A stretch of DNA of 64,000 nucleotides from NCBI GenBank assembly GCA_035236585.1, contig CP141127.1, positions 74,257,495 through 74,321,494 of the forward strand. Direction: 5' to 3'. Positions 24,132 through 37,064 of the stretch are shown here, in pieces. Under the pieces are notes generated by a model, which searched no databases, was not told the origin of the DNA, and worked only from the letters and a program-made list of their open reading frames with translations. This DNA comes from Warburgia ugandensis. Taxonomy: Eukaryota; Streptophyta; Magnoliopsida; Canellales; Canellaceae. Numbering within the stretch: position 1 is the first letter of the stretch; the number at the start of each line of letters is the position of its first letter. Both the position numbers and the translations under genes were made by a program.

Positions 24132-27108
24132 TGTAATATCTTTAATTTTTGGTATAAATTAGGAAATTTTTAAATAAATTAAATTAAAAAATTATAGATG
24201 GAAAATTTTCCTAAAAACTTAAAAATTTGAAAGTGCTAATCGATATGATTCCAACGCCACAAAGAACGCAGAAAACGGAGCTCAAACGAGGGAGTTAGGA
24301 GTCGTTGAAGTTATAGGGGTATTTTAGTCTTTTGGCAGAGACGTATAACACAGGGGCCCACATTGATAATGGCACCCCCGTCTTCTACATGCCTCTACCA
24401 GATCTGGCAAAATCGCAGGAGAAACCAGCGGAAAGAGGCGTGAAGGGAAGAGTTTTTCTTCCCCTTGGACTCTAAGGCCTATATCTATTCCCCCCAGGCG
24501 CCAAAACGCTCCACCCTGACCGTTTTCACTGAGTTTTACTCAGAAACCCTAGCTCCACAAAGTTCAAGTTTTTCGGCGAGTGGAACTTCGGTAACGTCCA
24601 TCAACACCAACCAGACTAGGTAAGTCCTAAATCCTTAAATTTTAATTATTAAATAGGTATATATAAAATAGAAATACATTTAAATCAAGAAAAATAACGT
24701 TTTTCCTGGGAACTCTGTGCACGCTACTATTGGAGCATGATTTCATGGATGAAACCACATCTATTTGCAAATCGGACCATCCATCTAGTGCATAATAGAC
24801 TCAAGGATAAACCCTTTAAATTTGGGAGAGATCCAATGGTGGGTTTCTCCAGAAAACATGAAAACCAGTGCCTAGGAAAAATTTTAGGAACTTGGGAAAA
24901 ACTATTTAAAAAACATGGTTTTTGGAAAAATCAAAGAAAAAGGAGGGTAGAAATGATATCTAGATGAAATTTTGAGAAAAACGGTGCAAAAATAGCACAA
25001 TTTGGACGCCTGTAGGCTTGCCGGAGAAGACTGGAATCCAGTAGCCTTCTCCGGCGGAGGCGACCGCGTCGATGCCCTGGTACTGACGTCAGGACGCCCA
25101 GCAGGATGCCCCAATGAAGACACCGAATGGGGGAGACTGCGTTGGCTATCTCGGGAAGTTGGGACGCACGGCATCCTGGCGACTGTGACGCACGCAGCGG
25201 TGCATCACGGTACCGAAGACGCACACTGCGCGTCCTCGTAGTGTTTCACGGTGGCAGGTGTCTTCGTGACACCGGTTTACGCCGGTATAAACCTATGTAA
25301 ACCAGCGCCGCCTGTGTAAACCACCTATGGTGGTCAGTCATCCCCATTTTGTGAGAATTTTCACAAAATTTTGATTTTTGGGAGCTATAGGAGTCCAAAT
25401 CACGATCCTAAAGAGACGTTGTGACCGTATTGATGACACGGACTTAATTTTAACTTAAAAACTTATAAATGACTACTTTTAATTTAGAAAAATTTTAAAA
25501 TAGTGATGTGACATGTATAGGTGCACTTGAACATACCAATTAAGGGAATTATTAGCAAGCTAAGTGGTCTCACATTGAGGTAGGTGATGACAATTAATGC
25601 TTTGCCTTGATTTTAACATCATGTGTGATTGTGTTTTAAATTGCATTTTTTATTTGCCGTTGATTTCATGAGACTTTGAGTACATTATGATTATTATAAA
25701 TTGAAATCTTTTATTGAATAAACCCATGACAATTGTTTTTATGAGCATGATATTAATTAATTATGCTTAAATAGAGACTTCTTTCTTATTATATATTGAA
25801 AATGCATGGATTGGCATGGAAATAAGAATAGAGACTTGTTAGCTGATCCTTTTATAAGCAAACCCCAGGATTAGGGGTGTGTCTTGGGGATTGTGAGCTA
25901 CGAGTACTCTTGAGTTTTAGCATATCCATATGATTTTCGTGTTTTTATATTTGATGATGGGTGCTCTCACCTGGTGGGCATCATGCTAAGAGGGATAGGG
26001 CCGGCCACCCACCCTCTGAGATTGTGATGTGATGATATTGTGATATGATAGACACTGACCCATAGATGGCATTCGGTAGGGGTTTGGTAACATGGATAGT
26101 CCACACTACCGATCTGGGCCTTTCCATGGGAACAGACGCTAAGTCTCCCATTATGGTGTCGACAGAGAGCGGGGGTGGTTGAGACCCATGGAGGGTTGCC
26201 ACTGCGGCATGACGGCCCATATTCTTATTATGTGTGCGTGTATGATGAGCATGGTTATGGATGGTATGCCTGGGTGTGACGACACTCAGAGGTTGGCTAT
26301 GAGTACTCATGATCAGTGATATTACTGTGATGTTGTGGGACCCATTACCTTAGGGTGCCCTTATTCTTATTGTATGCTCATTTACATTGATTCATGTCAT
26401 GTTTTAACTTCTTGAAATGCATGTTTTAGCATATGGAATAAATTGGCATTTATGTGAGCATGACTTATGATACTTCTATATTCATAGATGATAGACTTTT
26501 TATTTTATCAGTACTATTATTCATTTATTTCATTTTATTACATTAATTGTCTATGTACCTACACAAGTGATAGCTTGCTGAGGCATTGCTTTGTTTTGCA
26601 ATGCCTTAGATCTCGAGCACGATAATAGGAAAGGCAAGGCTATTGAGAAATCGTGAGAGCTGCGAAAGATCCTTTTACCTAGAATTTTAGACAGTGATGT
26701 GAGTCAATAAACAGGATTATCATTTGAATTTAATTATGGATTGTATACTTTATATTTTGGATGTGATTGAGATGTTTAGACATATGTTGGACATTTATAT
26801 GGTATGTTATGATGGATAGACCCCGGGCCATATTATTATTGTATTTTGGATATTTATTTGATTCAAAATAAAGGCGCCAATTCATTTGACGTTGATTGAT
26901 ATGAGTATTGTTTTAAATCTATTATCATAAAAATTTATTTATGTTTTAAATTATATATATGCCATTTTGAGAAAGGAAAACTAACACCCGGAGTTTTTAA
27001 GAAATGTTTTAGTAAAATGATAAATAAAACTTTTCTCATGGGATCCCAAATGCTCTTATTAAAAATGCTATTATAAAAAAAAATGTCTTAAAAACCCAGG
27101 GTGTTACA
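24132..27108 (+). mobile_element. Solo LTR, family L2 (copy A), 2977 bp, TSD CCAAC
   Basis: Starts TGTAATATC and ends GGGTGTTACA (TG...CA with near-palindromic termini, as in Tekay/Del-type Ty3/gypsy LTRs). It is flanked by perfect CCAAC at 24127-24131 and 27109-27113, inside the minus-strand LINE. It shares CAAAGAACGCAGAAAACGGA and the surrounding order with 48000-51052. A GC-rich core (24990-25330) contrasts with AT-rich flanks. Long open frames inside it on either strand are composition effects, not genes. No PBS or coding region follows. Confidence 0.92.
25020..25055. other. Imperfect GC-rich hairpin in the LTR
   Basis: GCCGGAGAAG at 25020-25029 pairs with CTTCTCCGGC at 25046-25055. An inner CTGG/CCAG stem and a three-base loop sit between them. 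It lies in the GC-rich core of the solo LTR. Role unknown; it may be an RNA structure in the LTR transcript or a siRNA source. Confidence 0.75.
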
Positions 27109-27150
27109 CCAACACTCTTATCGATAGAGCATGGCTGGTCTTATGGCCAT

Positions 27151-27299
27151 AAAGGCAGCCCTGGTGCATGAAGCTCCTGTGTATGCGGAGTTCGGGGAAG
27201 GGGCGAACCACAAGGGTCAATAGTATGCAGCCTTACCTTGCATTTTGCAATAGGTTGTTTCCATGCCTTGAACCAGTGAGCTCAAGGTCACACGACAAC
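27151..27299 (-). mobile_element. Au SINE, 5'-truncated, 11-bp TSD
   Basis: On the minus strand it reads from within the tRNA-like head (GTGACCTTGAGCTCACTGG, GTTCAAGG) through ACAACCTATTGCAAAATGCA, TAAGGCTGCATAC, GACCCTTGTGGTTCGCCCC to GCACCAGGGCTGCC. CTTATGGCCAT flanks it exactly at 27140-27150 and 27300-27310, showing LINE-mediated insertion into the older LINE. The first 20 or so bases of the family (A box) are missing. Confidence 0.92.
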
Positions 27300-27310
27300 C
27301 TTATGGCCAT

Positions 27311-28580
27311 CTTATAGAATTTTTCTTTTAGTATGAGCAGCACTCGCCGATGATACAAAACTCCAGATGCACATCTCCATTTGTTCTAACCCTGCTTAGA
27401 TTCTGTGGGTTACCTCCTTCTCAATCTCTCCACTCTTATGAATCATTGATCCTAAGTACTAAAAGTGGTCTTTCTAAGAAACTTCTTGGTTATCAATCTT
27501 AACTAGAGTTCCACTCCTACTCCTCTCCTTGCTAAAGTTGCATTCCATATATATTGTGTTAGTTTAGCAAATTTTAAATCATTTAGATTCTAATGCTTCT
27601 CTCCATAACTATAGCTTTATGTTTGCAGCCTCCTTTATCTCATCAAGTAAGACTATATCATCTCCAAATAGCATGCACCATGGAATCTCCTTATGCAGAT
27701 GTTTTGTTAACTCATCCATAACCAACATGAAAAGGTATGGGCTCAATGCCGATCCATGTGGCAATCCTACAGTGACAGAAAAATCATTGATCTTGCCACT
27801 ACTGGTCTTAACAATTGTTACACTCCCTGATATATATCTTTAATTATGTCTATATACCACTGTGAAACCCCTTTCTAGCCCAACACCCACCATATTAACT
27901 CTTTAGAGACTCTATCATAAGCTTTCCTTAAGTTAATAAAGACCATGTGAAAGTATTTCCTCCTCTCCATATATTTCTCTATCAATTGTCTTAGTAAGAA
28001 AATAACTTTCATGGTAGACCACCCACGCATGAAACCAAACTAATTCTCCAATACACATGTTTCATGCCGTAGACTCTTCTCAATCACTCTTTCAAAGAGT
28101 TTCATAGTGTAGCTTATAAGTTTGATCCCCCGATAATTAGTGTAGCTCCATATATCTTCTTTATTCTTATAAATGGGTACAATATAGCTTTTTCTTCATT
28201 CAACCGATATTTTCTTTGATTTTAGCAACTTGGTCAACCAAACTACTAAAGTATCTCCGATAGGCTTCCAAACCTCTATTAGTATGACATCGGGCCCCAT
28301 GGCCTTTCCTGATATCAACTTTTTCAAGGCCTCTTTCACTTTAGTTATTCTAATCCTACGCTCGTATCTACAATGTCTAATGTTATTTAGGTTTATAGTA
28401 TTTTCAATCCCTATATTCTCAAAGTCATTGTCATTTAATAATCTTTGAAAGTAAGTTTCCCACCTTTGTTTAATCTCATCATATTTGACTAATACCCTTT
28501 GATCATAACTTCTAATGATCCTAACATGGCCTAAGTTCTTACCCTTCTGTTCTCTTATTTTTGCAAGTTTAAACACATCT
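27311..28580 (-). pseudogene. LINE reverse transcriptase (-)
   Basis: The minus-strand reading contains KVKEALKKLISGKAMGPD (RT block 1 of this LINE type, in the open stretch 28196-28576) and a KAYDRVSKELIWWVLG motif near 27910. The catalytic box reads MLFGDDIVLLDE near 27645-27680, so both catalytic Asp codons are kept here, unlike the copy at 1651. Frameshifts and stops lie between these blocks. It makes cDNA by target-primed reverse transcription when intact; this copy cannot be translated through. Confidence 0.85.
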
Positions 28581-28599
28581 GTGTAACTATCTCTTGATC

Positions 28600-29760
28600 T
28601 TAGTCTACTATAGAGGTCATCATATGCCTTAAGTTTCGCCTCACTTACTATTCCCTTAGCAACTTTTTTAGCATTCTTATATTGTTCATATTTTTCATTA
28701 TTTCTAGTCTTCTGTCATGCTTTAAAACACACCCATTTTTCTTTAATAACTTTTTGCATTATTTCACTCCACCACCATGTTTCCTTTACTAATTACCTTT
28801 TACCTTTAGATATTCCTAAGACATCTTTTGTCACTTTCTTGATGGACTCAACCATATTAGTCAACATGGACTTTACTTCTATTTCATAGTTCCAATTTCC
28901 TTCTACCATCAACTTATTTGTGAATGAGGTTATTTTCTCTCCTTTTAAGTTCCACCACATAGTTTTTTAATACATATTAAGTTCATTTCCTTTCATCCAT
29001 CTTTTAATGTAGATATCCATAACCATTAAGCTATGTTGTGAGGTTAAACTCTCACTGGGTATTACCCTACAATCCTTACATATTGATCTTTTAGTATTCC
29101 TAAGTAGAAAATAGTCTATATGGCTTTTATGAAGTCCATTTTAAAGGTTATTAAGTGTTCATCCCTCTTCTTAAAGAATACATTTGCAATGGTCAGGTTA
29201 TGTGACAAAGCAAAATCAAAGATAGTTTCCCCGATCTCATTTTGTTCTCCTCTACCATACCCTCCATGTATCCTATCATATCCTTCCTCTTCTTTTCCTA
29301 CATGACCATTTAAGTATGCTCCTATAAATATCCCCTCAATGTTGGGAACTTCTTACATGACTCCCCCTGTATTTTCCCAAAACTATCTCTTGATTATAGC
29401 TTATAACCCTACTTGCGGTGCGTATGCACCATATCATTTATGAACTGCTCTCCTAGAACAAGTTTTATTATTATTATTCTATAACTAATTATTTTAATGT
29501 CCACAACTTTACCGTTTAATTCTTTATCCACTATTATTCCTATGTCATTTATGTTATTATCTTTCCTACGTACAGGAGTTTATACCCATCGATTTCTTTA
29601 GTTTTAGCCCCTTTCCACTTAGTTTCTTAGATACAAGCAATGTTGACTTTCCTACATTTTATAATATCTACTAACTCCATACTCTTATCTTCCAATGTCT
29701 CTATATTCCATGTAATGATATGAATCTTATGCTCTTGAGATATACTATTTGCCTACACAC
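28600..29760 (-). pseudogene. LINE endonuclease region (-)
   Basis: The DNA aligns with 1940-2642 and 5274-5690 of the plus-strand copy and retains the ACTTAAAAGGAGAGAA phrase. That phrase shows the unbroken target of the LTR at 2643. It corresponds to the N-terminal apurinic-endonuclease-like domain. Frames are interrupted. Confidence 0.7.
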
Positions 29761-29930
29761 TTCTCAACCTCTATGGCATGAACCCATGCCCACTTTTCAC
29801 TGCACCTAAGTTCTAATGTAGCACGTCGCATCTGAGATGACGCTCTAGCAACCCTTGCCCATTTCTCATAGTAGCCAGGATCCAATGTAGCTCATCGCTT
29901 ATAGGGTATGCCCTAGCTTGAGGGAATGTT

Positions 29931-32800
29931 AGTTTTCAATTCATGACATGTTAGGGTTGCCATACTTTTAAGAAGCCCAAGATGATTTTCATTTCTTACA
30001 AACTAATATACAATTCATTTGCAAGTAGGAAAGAAATAACAAGATTACCTTCAACTTCTCCCTAGCTAGCTGGCACCTGAAGCAAGACCCTCCTTTTTCA
30101 TCTAGGCTTGGGACAATCATTAGTAGAGTTAAAATGCTAAGATTCCTATTACGAAGAAAATTTTCGTAGTTGGGATTATTTCGAGAAATTGCAAAGTTTC
30201 TATCTTTAAATAGAGTGCCAAGTTTAGCAAGTGTCATATTTTGGAAAGATTATTTATTTTCAAACAGAAACTTTTGTTTCATAAAGATTCAAAGTTCCAA
30301 AAATATTAGCAAGTGTTAATTTTTTGGAAATTTCTCTATTTTTAGAAAGTACCCAATTTTAAAAAGTTAGAGATCTTGAAAACTAAGTTATATTTAGAAA
30401 GTATATTGTTAATAGAAAATGTATTTTTAAAAGTAAACTATTATTTAAGAAAATATCAAATCCTAGAAACTAATATATATATATATATATATATTTGGAA
30501 GTTTATATTTTTTAAAAGTATACCATTTTAGTAAGAATGAGTTTTGATAAGTAGGACATATATTAGAAGGTATACTACTCTTGCAAAATGTGCTATTTTT
30601 TAAAAGTAATTTATTTTTAGAAAGTACCAAATTTAATATAGTTCTCTAAATTTAGAAAGTTGATATTTTTGAAAAATATGCTATTTCAAAAATGCAATAT
30701 TTCAAAGATAATTTTGTTGGTAGAATAAGAATTTTATCTATATGAAGAATGACGTTATTAGGAGATATACTAATTTCTAAAAGAATTCTATTTTTAGAAA
30801 GTTTATAAAAATAAAAAAGTTACATGTTTTGTGAAATTGATGAATCTTGAATTTATCTAGGGTTTTAGTATTTCTATGTTTTACTTAATGGAAGTATCTA
30901 TTCTTAGAAAGAGACTAATTTTGGAAGGTTTCCAAAATATAAGAATGTAAAATGATATTGAATAGCATATATAAGAAGTTATCAGATGATAATTCTTTAT
31001 GAGTTATATATTTTAAATAAACAAATACATCTTGAACTTAGCCAAGGAGGCTAGTGATTTATGTTTTATATCATGAGATAAAATGTACATTTTTAGGAAC
31101 CATTTCTATTATGGTCACAAAACATTTTGATGCAAATTTGGGTTACATGCATTCATGGATTTATTGATTTAGATTTTTTACCTAAGGGGTGGTATATATT
31201 AGTCACTCAAGTGTTTGAGCAGCTAATGATGAAATTTGAATTGTGTAGTCAAGCCTTTGGGGTTATATATGAGACCCATGTGGTAGCTATACTAGGACTG
31301 TATAGTTGGCTACTAACCTCCAAAATGATACCTACCTAAAAGAAAAGCTTTTGTTACAGGTGGGATATTATAAGGAGGTTGCCATCCTTATGATCTGATT
31401 CCCCCATGAGGATAGTGTAGCCCAAATGATATCCACATTCAAACGTAGTTGGTAATGTATTTCCTCTACACACATAGCCCTAACTTTGTGGAATTGAATG
31501 GATTTGGACAAGTGATGACCTGTTGGACATTCATGTGAGCATATGGACGATATTTGCTAGTGTGGGTTGCTTGTATGGTGTGTACTAAGATGCTGCTACC
31601 TTGTGTTTACAAACTATTGATGTTATATGAAATTTAACATTTCCCTTGATTTGATATTTAATCGAAGAATTGATATCAACTATGGTTTGACCACAATGCA
31701 TTCTTAGTATATAATGCATGCATATGTTTTATCTAGTTTTCAGTAACTTAGATGTTTCAATTGAGTGGTAGTACGTACACCAAAAGACACAAGACAATAG
31801 ATAAAGCTAAGCCATTGATAGCTAAACTATGACTACTTTTGGAATATTGCTATTCTTAGAATTTGTTATTTTAAATTATCGACAAAAATATAATAAACAC
31901 TCAATGTTTGCTATATTGAAATATGATTGGATTTAGATGTTTAGGCTCTGACTAGTGTGTCCTAGCATTATTATGATTATGCAATTATTTCATTATATGT
32001 AAAGTTTTGAAATGACATCCGATGAATGGAAGAAGTAGTCTTTGGAACTAGTAACTAATATGCTTTCTAAATGATTTTAAAAAATTTACCAAGAAATTCT
32101 GACTCATTTTATAAATATATTTGAACAACTATTAACGAAAACTCAAAGTATCACAGCTTTTCCTAGAATGTTGGGCATCAAATTGAAGTATAAGTCCACA
32201 AATATTGTAAAGTACTATAAAATGTGGTCGAAACAGGTATGACCTCTATGGTTGCCCTATTTAAGATAAAGTATAGCATTTGCATTTCTTCATCTATACA
32301 TAACTAATGAGTAGCATTACTAGAGCTATTAGTACATAGCAATAACTCTTTTTTTACACATATTTTAGGAGATATATAGTACTTTATCTGGTAGCCCATT
32401 AGTTTTCACCTAGCCTTCAGTATTGAGAGAACTATGTCGTGACATTGTCAAGCAACTTGTAAGAGGGAATAAAGTTCATTAGCCTCTTTTGAGTTTTACC
32501 ATATCTTCTTATAGATATGGCCAACCATAGGAGGAATATAATTTATTATGGGTGTACATTGGCTTGAGTCTTGATGAGCCCACATGACTTTAATAGTTGT
32601 AGCCCACATGGCATCCAAATTATCTAAGGGAATTGGGCCCCAAGACTAAGCGAAATCTACTAGTTTAATATGTAGAACATAGATGTTCACATGGGGCTGG
32701 TCTATCAAACCTAGCCAATTATCTAGCCTAGTTCGTAGAACATTGGCACTCAAACGAAGATGCGGTCCATATAGGTTAGGTTAGTGACCCGTGGACGCCC
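29931..32800. other. Probable old LTR-type sequence, no gene
   Basis: From 30240 to 31000 there is a quasi-periodic AT-rich tract in which TTTTTAGAAAGT-like words recur every few dozen bases. From 31100 to 31980 the order of phrases recalls the second half of Tekay-type LTRs such as 25840-26340. I found no termini or target duplication and no transposase or reverse transcriptase motif. Confidence 0.35.
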
Positions 32801-32990
32801 TTTTTTATTTAGATGGAAGAGGCTTGCATGGGCTAGAAATAATCATCATCTTAGGGTACATTTACATTAGATGGATAAGACGCATCTAGGGTAAAAGTTA
32901 TCATCACCTTGGAAAGCCTTGTATTTTACATGGATAGGGCACACCAACTTAACCAACTTAGATGGGCTAGAAGTAATCATCGCCTCAGAT
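32801..32990 (+). repeat. Three degenerate tandem units of about 60-70 bp
   Basis: Each unit contains AGATGG or CATGGAT, then TAGGG or GGGCTAG, then (A)GTAATCATC or GTTATCATCACCT. Example anchors are ATAATCATCATCTTAGGG, GTTATCATCACCTTGG and GTAATCATCGCCTCAG. Visible but strongly diverged. Confidence 0.5.
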
Positions 32991-32999
32991 GACAACCAC

Positions 33000-34870
33000 T
33001 CATCTATACCCTCTGATCACAATCAAACTCCAGTCTAGCTCAATCCACCTTAGTCCCACTACCTGGATACCCATCACATCCAAGTCTCACTTAGAATCCA
33101 AGTTATCAGAGTTGGATTCTTAGCTATAAAACAAATATTATATTTACAAATCTCAATTTATTGTATTTCAATACTACCCAATGGCTCACAACTATGTCAT
33201 CTCATTGCGGGGCCTGCCTCAATGGGCTGATAATCTAGATTATACTAATCTAGGCCCACCAATAACCATTTGATTCCTCTTCTTAATTATGTCATAATGT
33301 ATAAAGGGGCTATCATACTTAGATCAAGTCAATCTAGGGTAATTTATAGTTTCATTTGCCAACCAAGCACTATTATATGTAAATCATGCACAATCTTATG
33401 TTATTACAACCAAATAAAAAAATCAAATAGTTAGAATGATAATCCTACCTCTTGTAAGTCCATCTAAAAAATATCCAGCTATCCATGTTGTAAGATTGTT
33501 AACTGATTGCCTCGAATGTGCCCAATCTAAGATATCCGTACTAATCTAATTACAATTCTCCACCTAATCATCCCATATTAAAGAATAATTTAGTAATTCT
33601 AATCAAGTAATCCCAATAATCATCCCAACAGTATAGATCATAGAATCTAATCCAATTTCATACCTAAATCCTTAGTTGACCTCAATCATTGATCAAGATC
33701 TTCTAAATCATCTAAAAAATGCTTTAGATCTAAGATATCTCATAGCATCTTGATCTACTAACCATAAGGATCACAATGGACTATTTAGATCATAAAATAA
33801 GGTCAGATCATCACAAATTAGACAATATGACGTTCAATCAAAGGTCTGATCATGATCAATAGTCAAATCTTTCCCAATTAATGAATGGGATGATGGTTAT
33901 TATTCCTCGCATTGCAAGGATCATTAGGGCTATCTCAAATCTCCAAAATCCTTTCTCGATTGGTTAGAATGGAGGATCAAAGCCTAAGAAGTAATAAGGC
34001 ACACTGTGTCTACTCAGCTTCCCCCATAACGAGTCAAGAGCAAGTTGACTTAGTGAGTTAACTCAACACTAACTCTCTAGAGAGGGAAAACAAGGGAGGA
34101 GGAGATAGTGACCATTGGTGGCTATCAGTTTGGTCGCCACTATAACCTAATAGGGAAAATAGATGGGGGGAAAGGGAGATCAACATCTATGTGACTGATG
34201 TGTGCGCACCATCGTGTCAAGCTAGTTGCACTTGAGGAAACCCAATAGGAAAAAGAGGAGGGAGAGAGAGATGCCAACATCACTCGACAGCCTGCATTGG
34301 AGAGGAAAAATAGAGGAAAGAAGTTTTTCGGCAAGGCTAGAAGAAGAAATAGGCTGAGGGGGAGAAGTTGGTTTCCTTTGCACATCACCAGTGCCAAAGA
34401 CTTCGGTTTTTTATGGGTCTCTATTAGCACCAAAGAAAAGGGAGATTGGGCTAGCACCAGTGCTGATGATGGAGGGGAAAATTGTTGGTGGGGAGATCGG
34501 ATAGAGGCGGGGAAGGTACAAGTTGCTAGCATTTTTCTAGTTTCTTATTTCCCCTACTCTGCTCATCTTATCCCATTTTCACATGCTACATTCTGCAACA
34601 GACAAGACAAGGGTACTATTATCAACTTTGGCCCCTTTTTAACTTGGTAAAATCATGGATTTTTTAATCCCAATCCCTATTTCAAGCAAAATTAGTGTCA
34701 GTGGATTCATATTGATACATACATTTTATTTTTGATAATCTTAAGCCAAAATTTTTAGCATCAAAGGGGTCACTTTCATGAAACTCAATTTTACTGAATT
34801 CAATTCCTAATTTTTAATTTAATTAATATATAACATAATACACAGTTATTGACCCCAAATTTAGGGTCAT
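33000..34870. other. Unassigned DNA ending in an LTR-like terminus
   Basis: The stretch has many ATCTAA/ATCAT words and a GC-richer part at 34140-34690 whose open frames on both strands show no motif. It ends with GACCCCAAATTTAGGGTC followed by ATTACA (34854-34876), which looks like the 3' terminus of an LTR of the TGTAATGACCC...GGGTCATTACA type. I could not find its partner 5' end. Confidence 0.35.
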
Positions 34871-34899
34871 TACAATTTGATATGGGCACTATTATTTCT

Positions 34900-37060
34900 C
34901 AATTTGGCAACCATTGGGACCATTCATCTAAAGTTGATCCCAAGAAATTAAGAATCATGATGGTCCATCATGTTATATTATTATCACCACTGTACATCTC
35001 TACGTTGAAAAACACACATTGATTATTATGAGATTCGAAAGGGGAGTGAGTTTTCTAAGAACTCCTTAATATTTAGTTACACTTAGGGTTTCATAGCTAA
35101 TTTAGGTTAGGTGTCATATAATTACATTTGCATCATCATTGTATATTTTGCATCATTGTTCACGTCAATAAATCACTACACCATTACTAGAGTGCAGGTA
35201 TTATCCTTCTAACTCCTCTCTTTACTTAGTTTTTCACTTGTCCATTCTTTATAACATTGGAGACAATAGCTTAATTTAAGCCAGGAGATAAGTTATTTCA
35301 ATTTTGATGTGTCCAAATTTTTTCTTAGTTATTTTTTAGTCAATTTTTAATTTATTTAAAAAATTATAAAATTTTTGATAAAAACTTATGAAAAGCTGCT
35401 TTACAAAGATGAGAATTTGAAATTTTCAAATATTCAAGCTATCTTTTGAAATTTAGCTTATTAATATATTTGTATGCAATTAGTTCACTAATTTATCCTT
35501 TTTATAAAGTATTTCATGAAAAATTAAACTTGAAATATTCACTATACAATAGTTATATATAGTTTAAGTTGAAGAGAAAATATAACTTAGACATTCTAAA
35601 GAAGATAAGTAGAGACTATTAACCCATGTGAGTTTTAGAGTCATTCTGCTTTTTTGAGGGTTATACATAAATTCTAATTTTTCTTCGCCTGACAATAATT
35701 TCCCAATTGGTCTCATTATTCCTTAATTTGGTCAACTATTTGGAAATCATCTTCACTTGTATTGCTAGTACTATAGACCCTTGTGGTTCATCCCTTTCCC
35801 GAACCTGGCAAACGCAGGAGCTTCATGCATGAGGCAGATTAGAAAATCATCTAAAAGATTATACCAATTATCTCTTAAGTTTATGGTTATGTTTAATGAT
35901 ATTAACCTTAGGAAATGATAAAGGCTATCATTTGTAAACCTAGACCCTTTAGCCTTTATGTGTTATTTGTCCATTAGTTGAACCCTTAAGCCTTTGATAG
36001 TAAGCCTTTTCTTTGCAAACTCATTAACCATTACTCACTTTGAACTCATACAATATATATATATATATATATTATCTAGTGTTTTTGAAATTATGAAGAG
36101 ATGGTTGAAGATATATATTGAAGAAGAAGTATGAGCAATACAAGTCAAGTGATAAACATAAAAAGGGCTAAAAAAATGAAAGGTTATATTCAAAAAGTCA
36201 AAAAGAAAAATGAGAAATAATAAAGAAAAATGAGAAAATAAAATATAGCCAATGAAAAGGAAATGTCCACTCTTTTGAGAAATGTAAAGTTGTAAATACA
36301 ATGATAGAAGACCTTACATACATTCCAGACAACTTTTGATTATCCTTACACCTTTTGATAAACTTATCCTAAGCACATGTTTCATCCTATTAGAAGTCCT
36401 AACTTGATCTTTGGAGTAGTATGTCTTCAATATAGTTATGAATGGGTAGGGAATATTGGTAAAGTGTAGCATTCCTAATAGTTGATATCCTTTCATGATA
36501 TCATTATTCGATTCTTTTTCATTTATTATTCTTCTGTATGGAATATGTGAGACTTTTGAACTCGATGAACATTATTATGCTCACACATTAATGAGAGATT
36601 CCCTTTTTGAGTAATATTTTTCTAAAATGTCAAGTACATCCTATGAGATTTAAAGTCAAAGTATACATTTAGATGCTAATCTAGGTCATAAGTTCCTTGA
36701 AAACTCACATACTCATAATCTGAGGCTGAATAAATTAATGAGAAATCTTTAGCATAAGGGTAGGATGTTGATCTGTTAGTCAGTTCTATTAGCATGCTAA
36801 ATTTAGGAGTTTAATATAAGCTAGATACAAGAAGATACTCTAAGAAACATGAAGGACTTCCATAAAGTTTTTTAAAATGTTTATAGGTATTATTTCTAGA
36901 AATCCTTACGAGACTACAACTTGTCCACTAAGGTAACCTAGGGTTTTAAAGGTTTTCAGAATATGCTAAATGTAGATGACAACACCAGCTAAGAGATCTT
37001 ACTTACATACCTCTATATTTATCATCTTTTTAACTCTATAAATCATTTATATATCACTAA
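34900..37060 (+). mobile_element. Probable Ty3/gypsy post-pol tail
   Basis: CATTGGAGACAATAGCTTAA (from 35255) and GCCAGGAGATAAGTT match the family-typical phrase ATTGGGGACAATG...GGGGG that follows pol in Tat/Athila-type elements. Further phrases (CCATTAGTTGAACCCTTAAG near 35970, CTCATTAACCATTACTCA) also occur in such tails. No protein domain is recognisable. If right, the LTR at about 37065 is the element's 3' LTR, on the plus strand. Confidence 0.4.
35771..35838 (+). mobile_element. Au SINE 3' fragment
   Basis: CTATAGACCCTTGTGGTTCA, then CTTTCCCGAACCTGGCAAACG, then CAGGAGCTTCATGCATGAGG corresponds to the last 70 bp of the Au consensus. The tRNA-like head is absent, so it is a decayed or truncated insertion. 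Confidence 0.75.
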
Positions 37061-37064
37061 TTAG

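Larger units (their letters stand above)
23733..29930 (-). mobile_element. RTE-type LINE (-), with nested solo LTR and SINE
   Basis: The 3' end lies at about 23733 (CATCATCATCATC tail plus GACCTTATCCCAATTAGGGG, the family's 3' end). The 5' leader monomers lie near 29925. Removing the LTR at 24132-27108 and the SINE at 27151-27299 leaves an element of about 3.0 kb with endonuclease, RT and C-terminal regions in normal order. Several long open stretches remain (23824-24099, 28196-28576), so it is less decayed than the copy at 1651. Stops still interrupt the frame. Confidence 0.88.

Noticed and set aside
32801-32990. CRISPR-like spaced repeats
   Set aside because: Units are degenerate, contiguous and plant-intergenic, without conserved repeats separated by unique spacers. 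The same applies to the array at 62212-62760.
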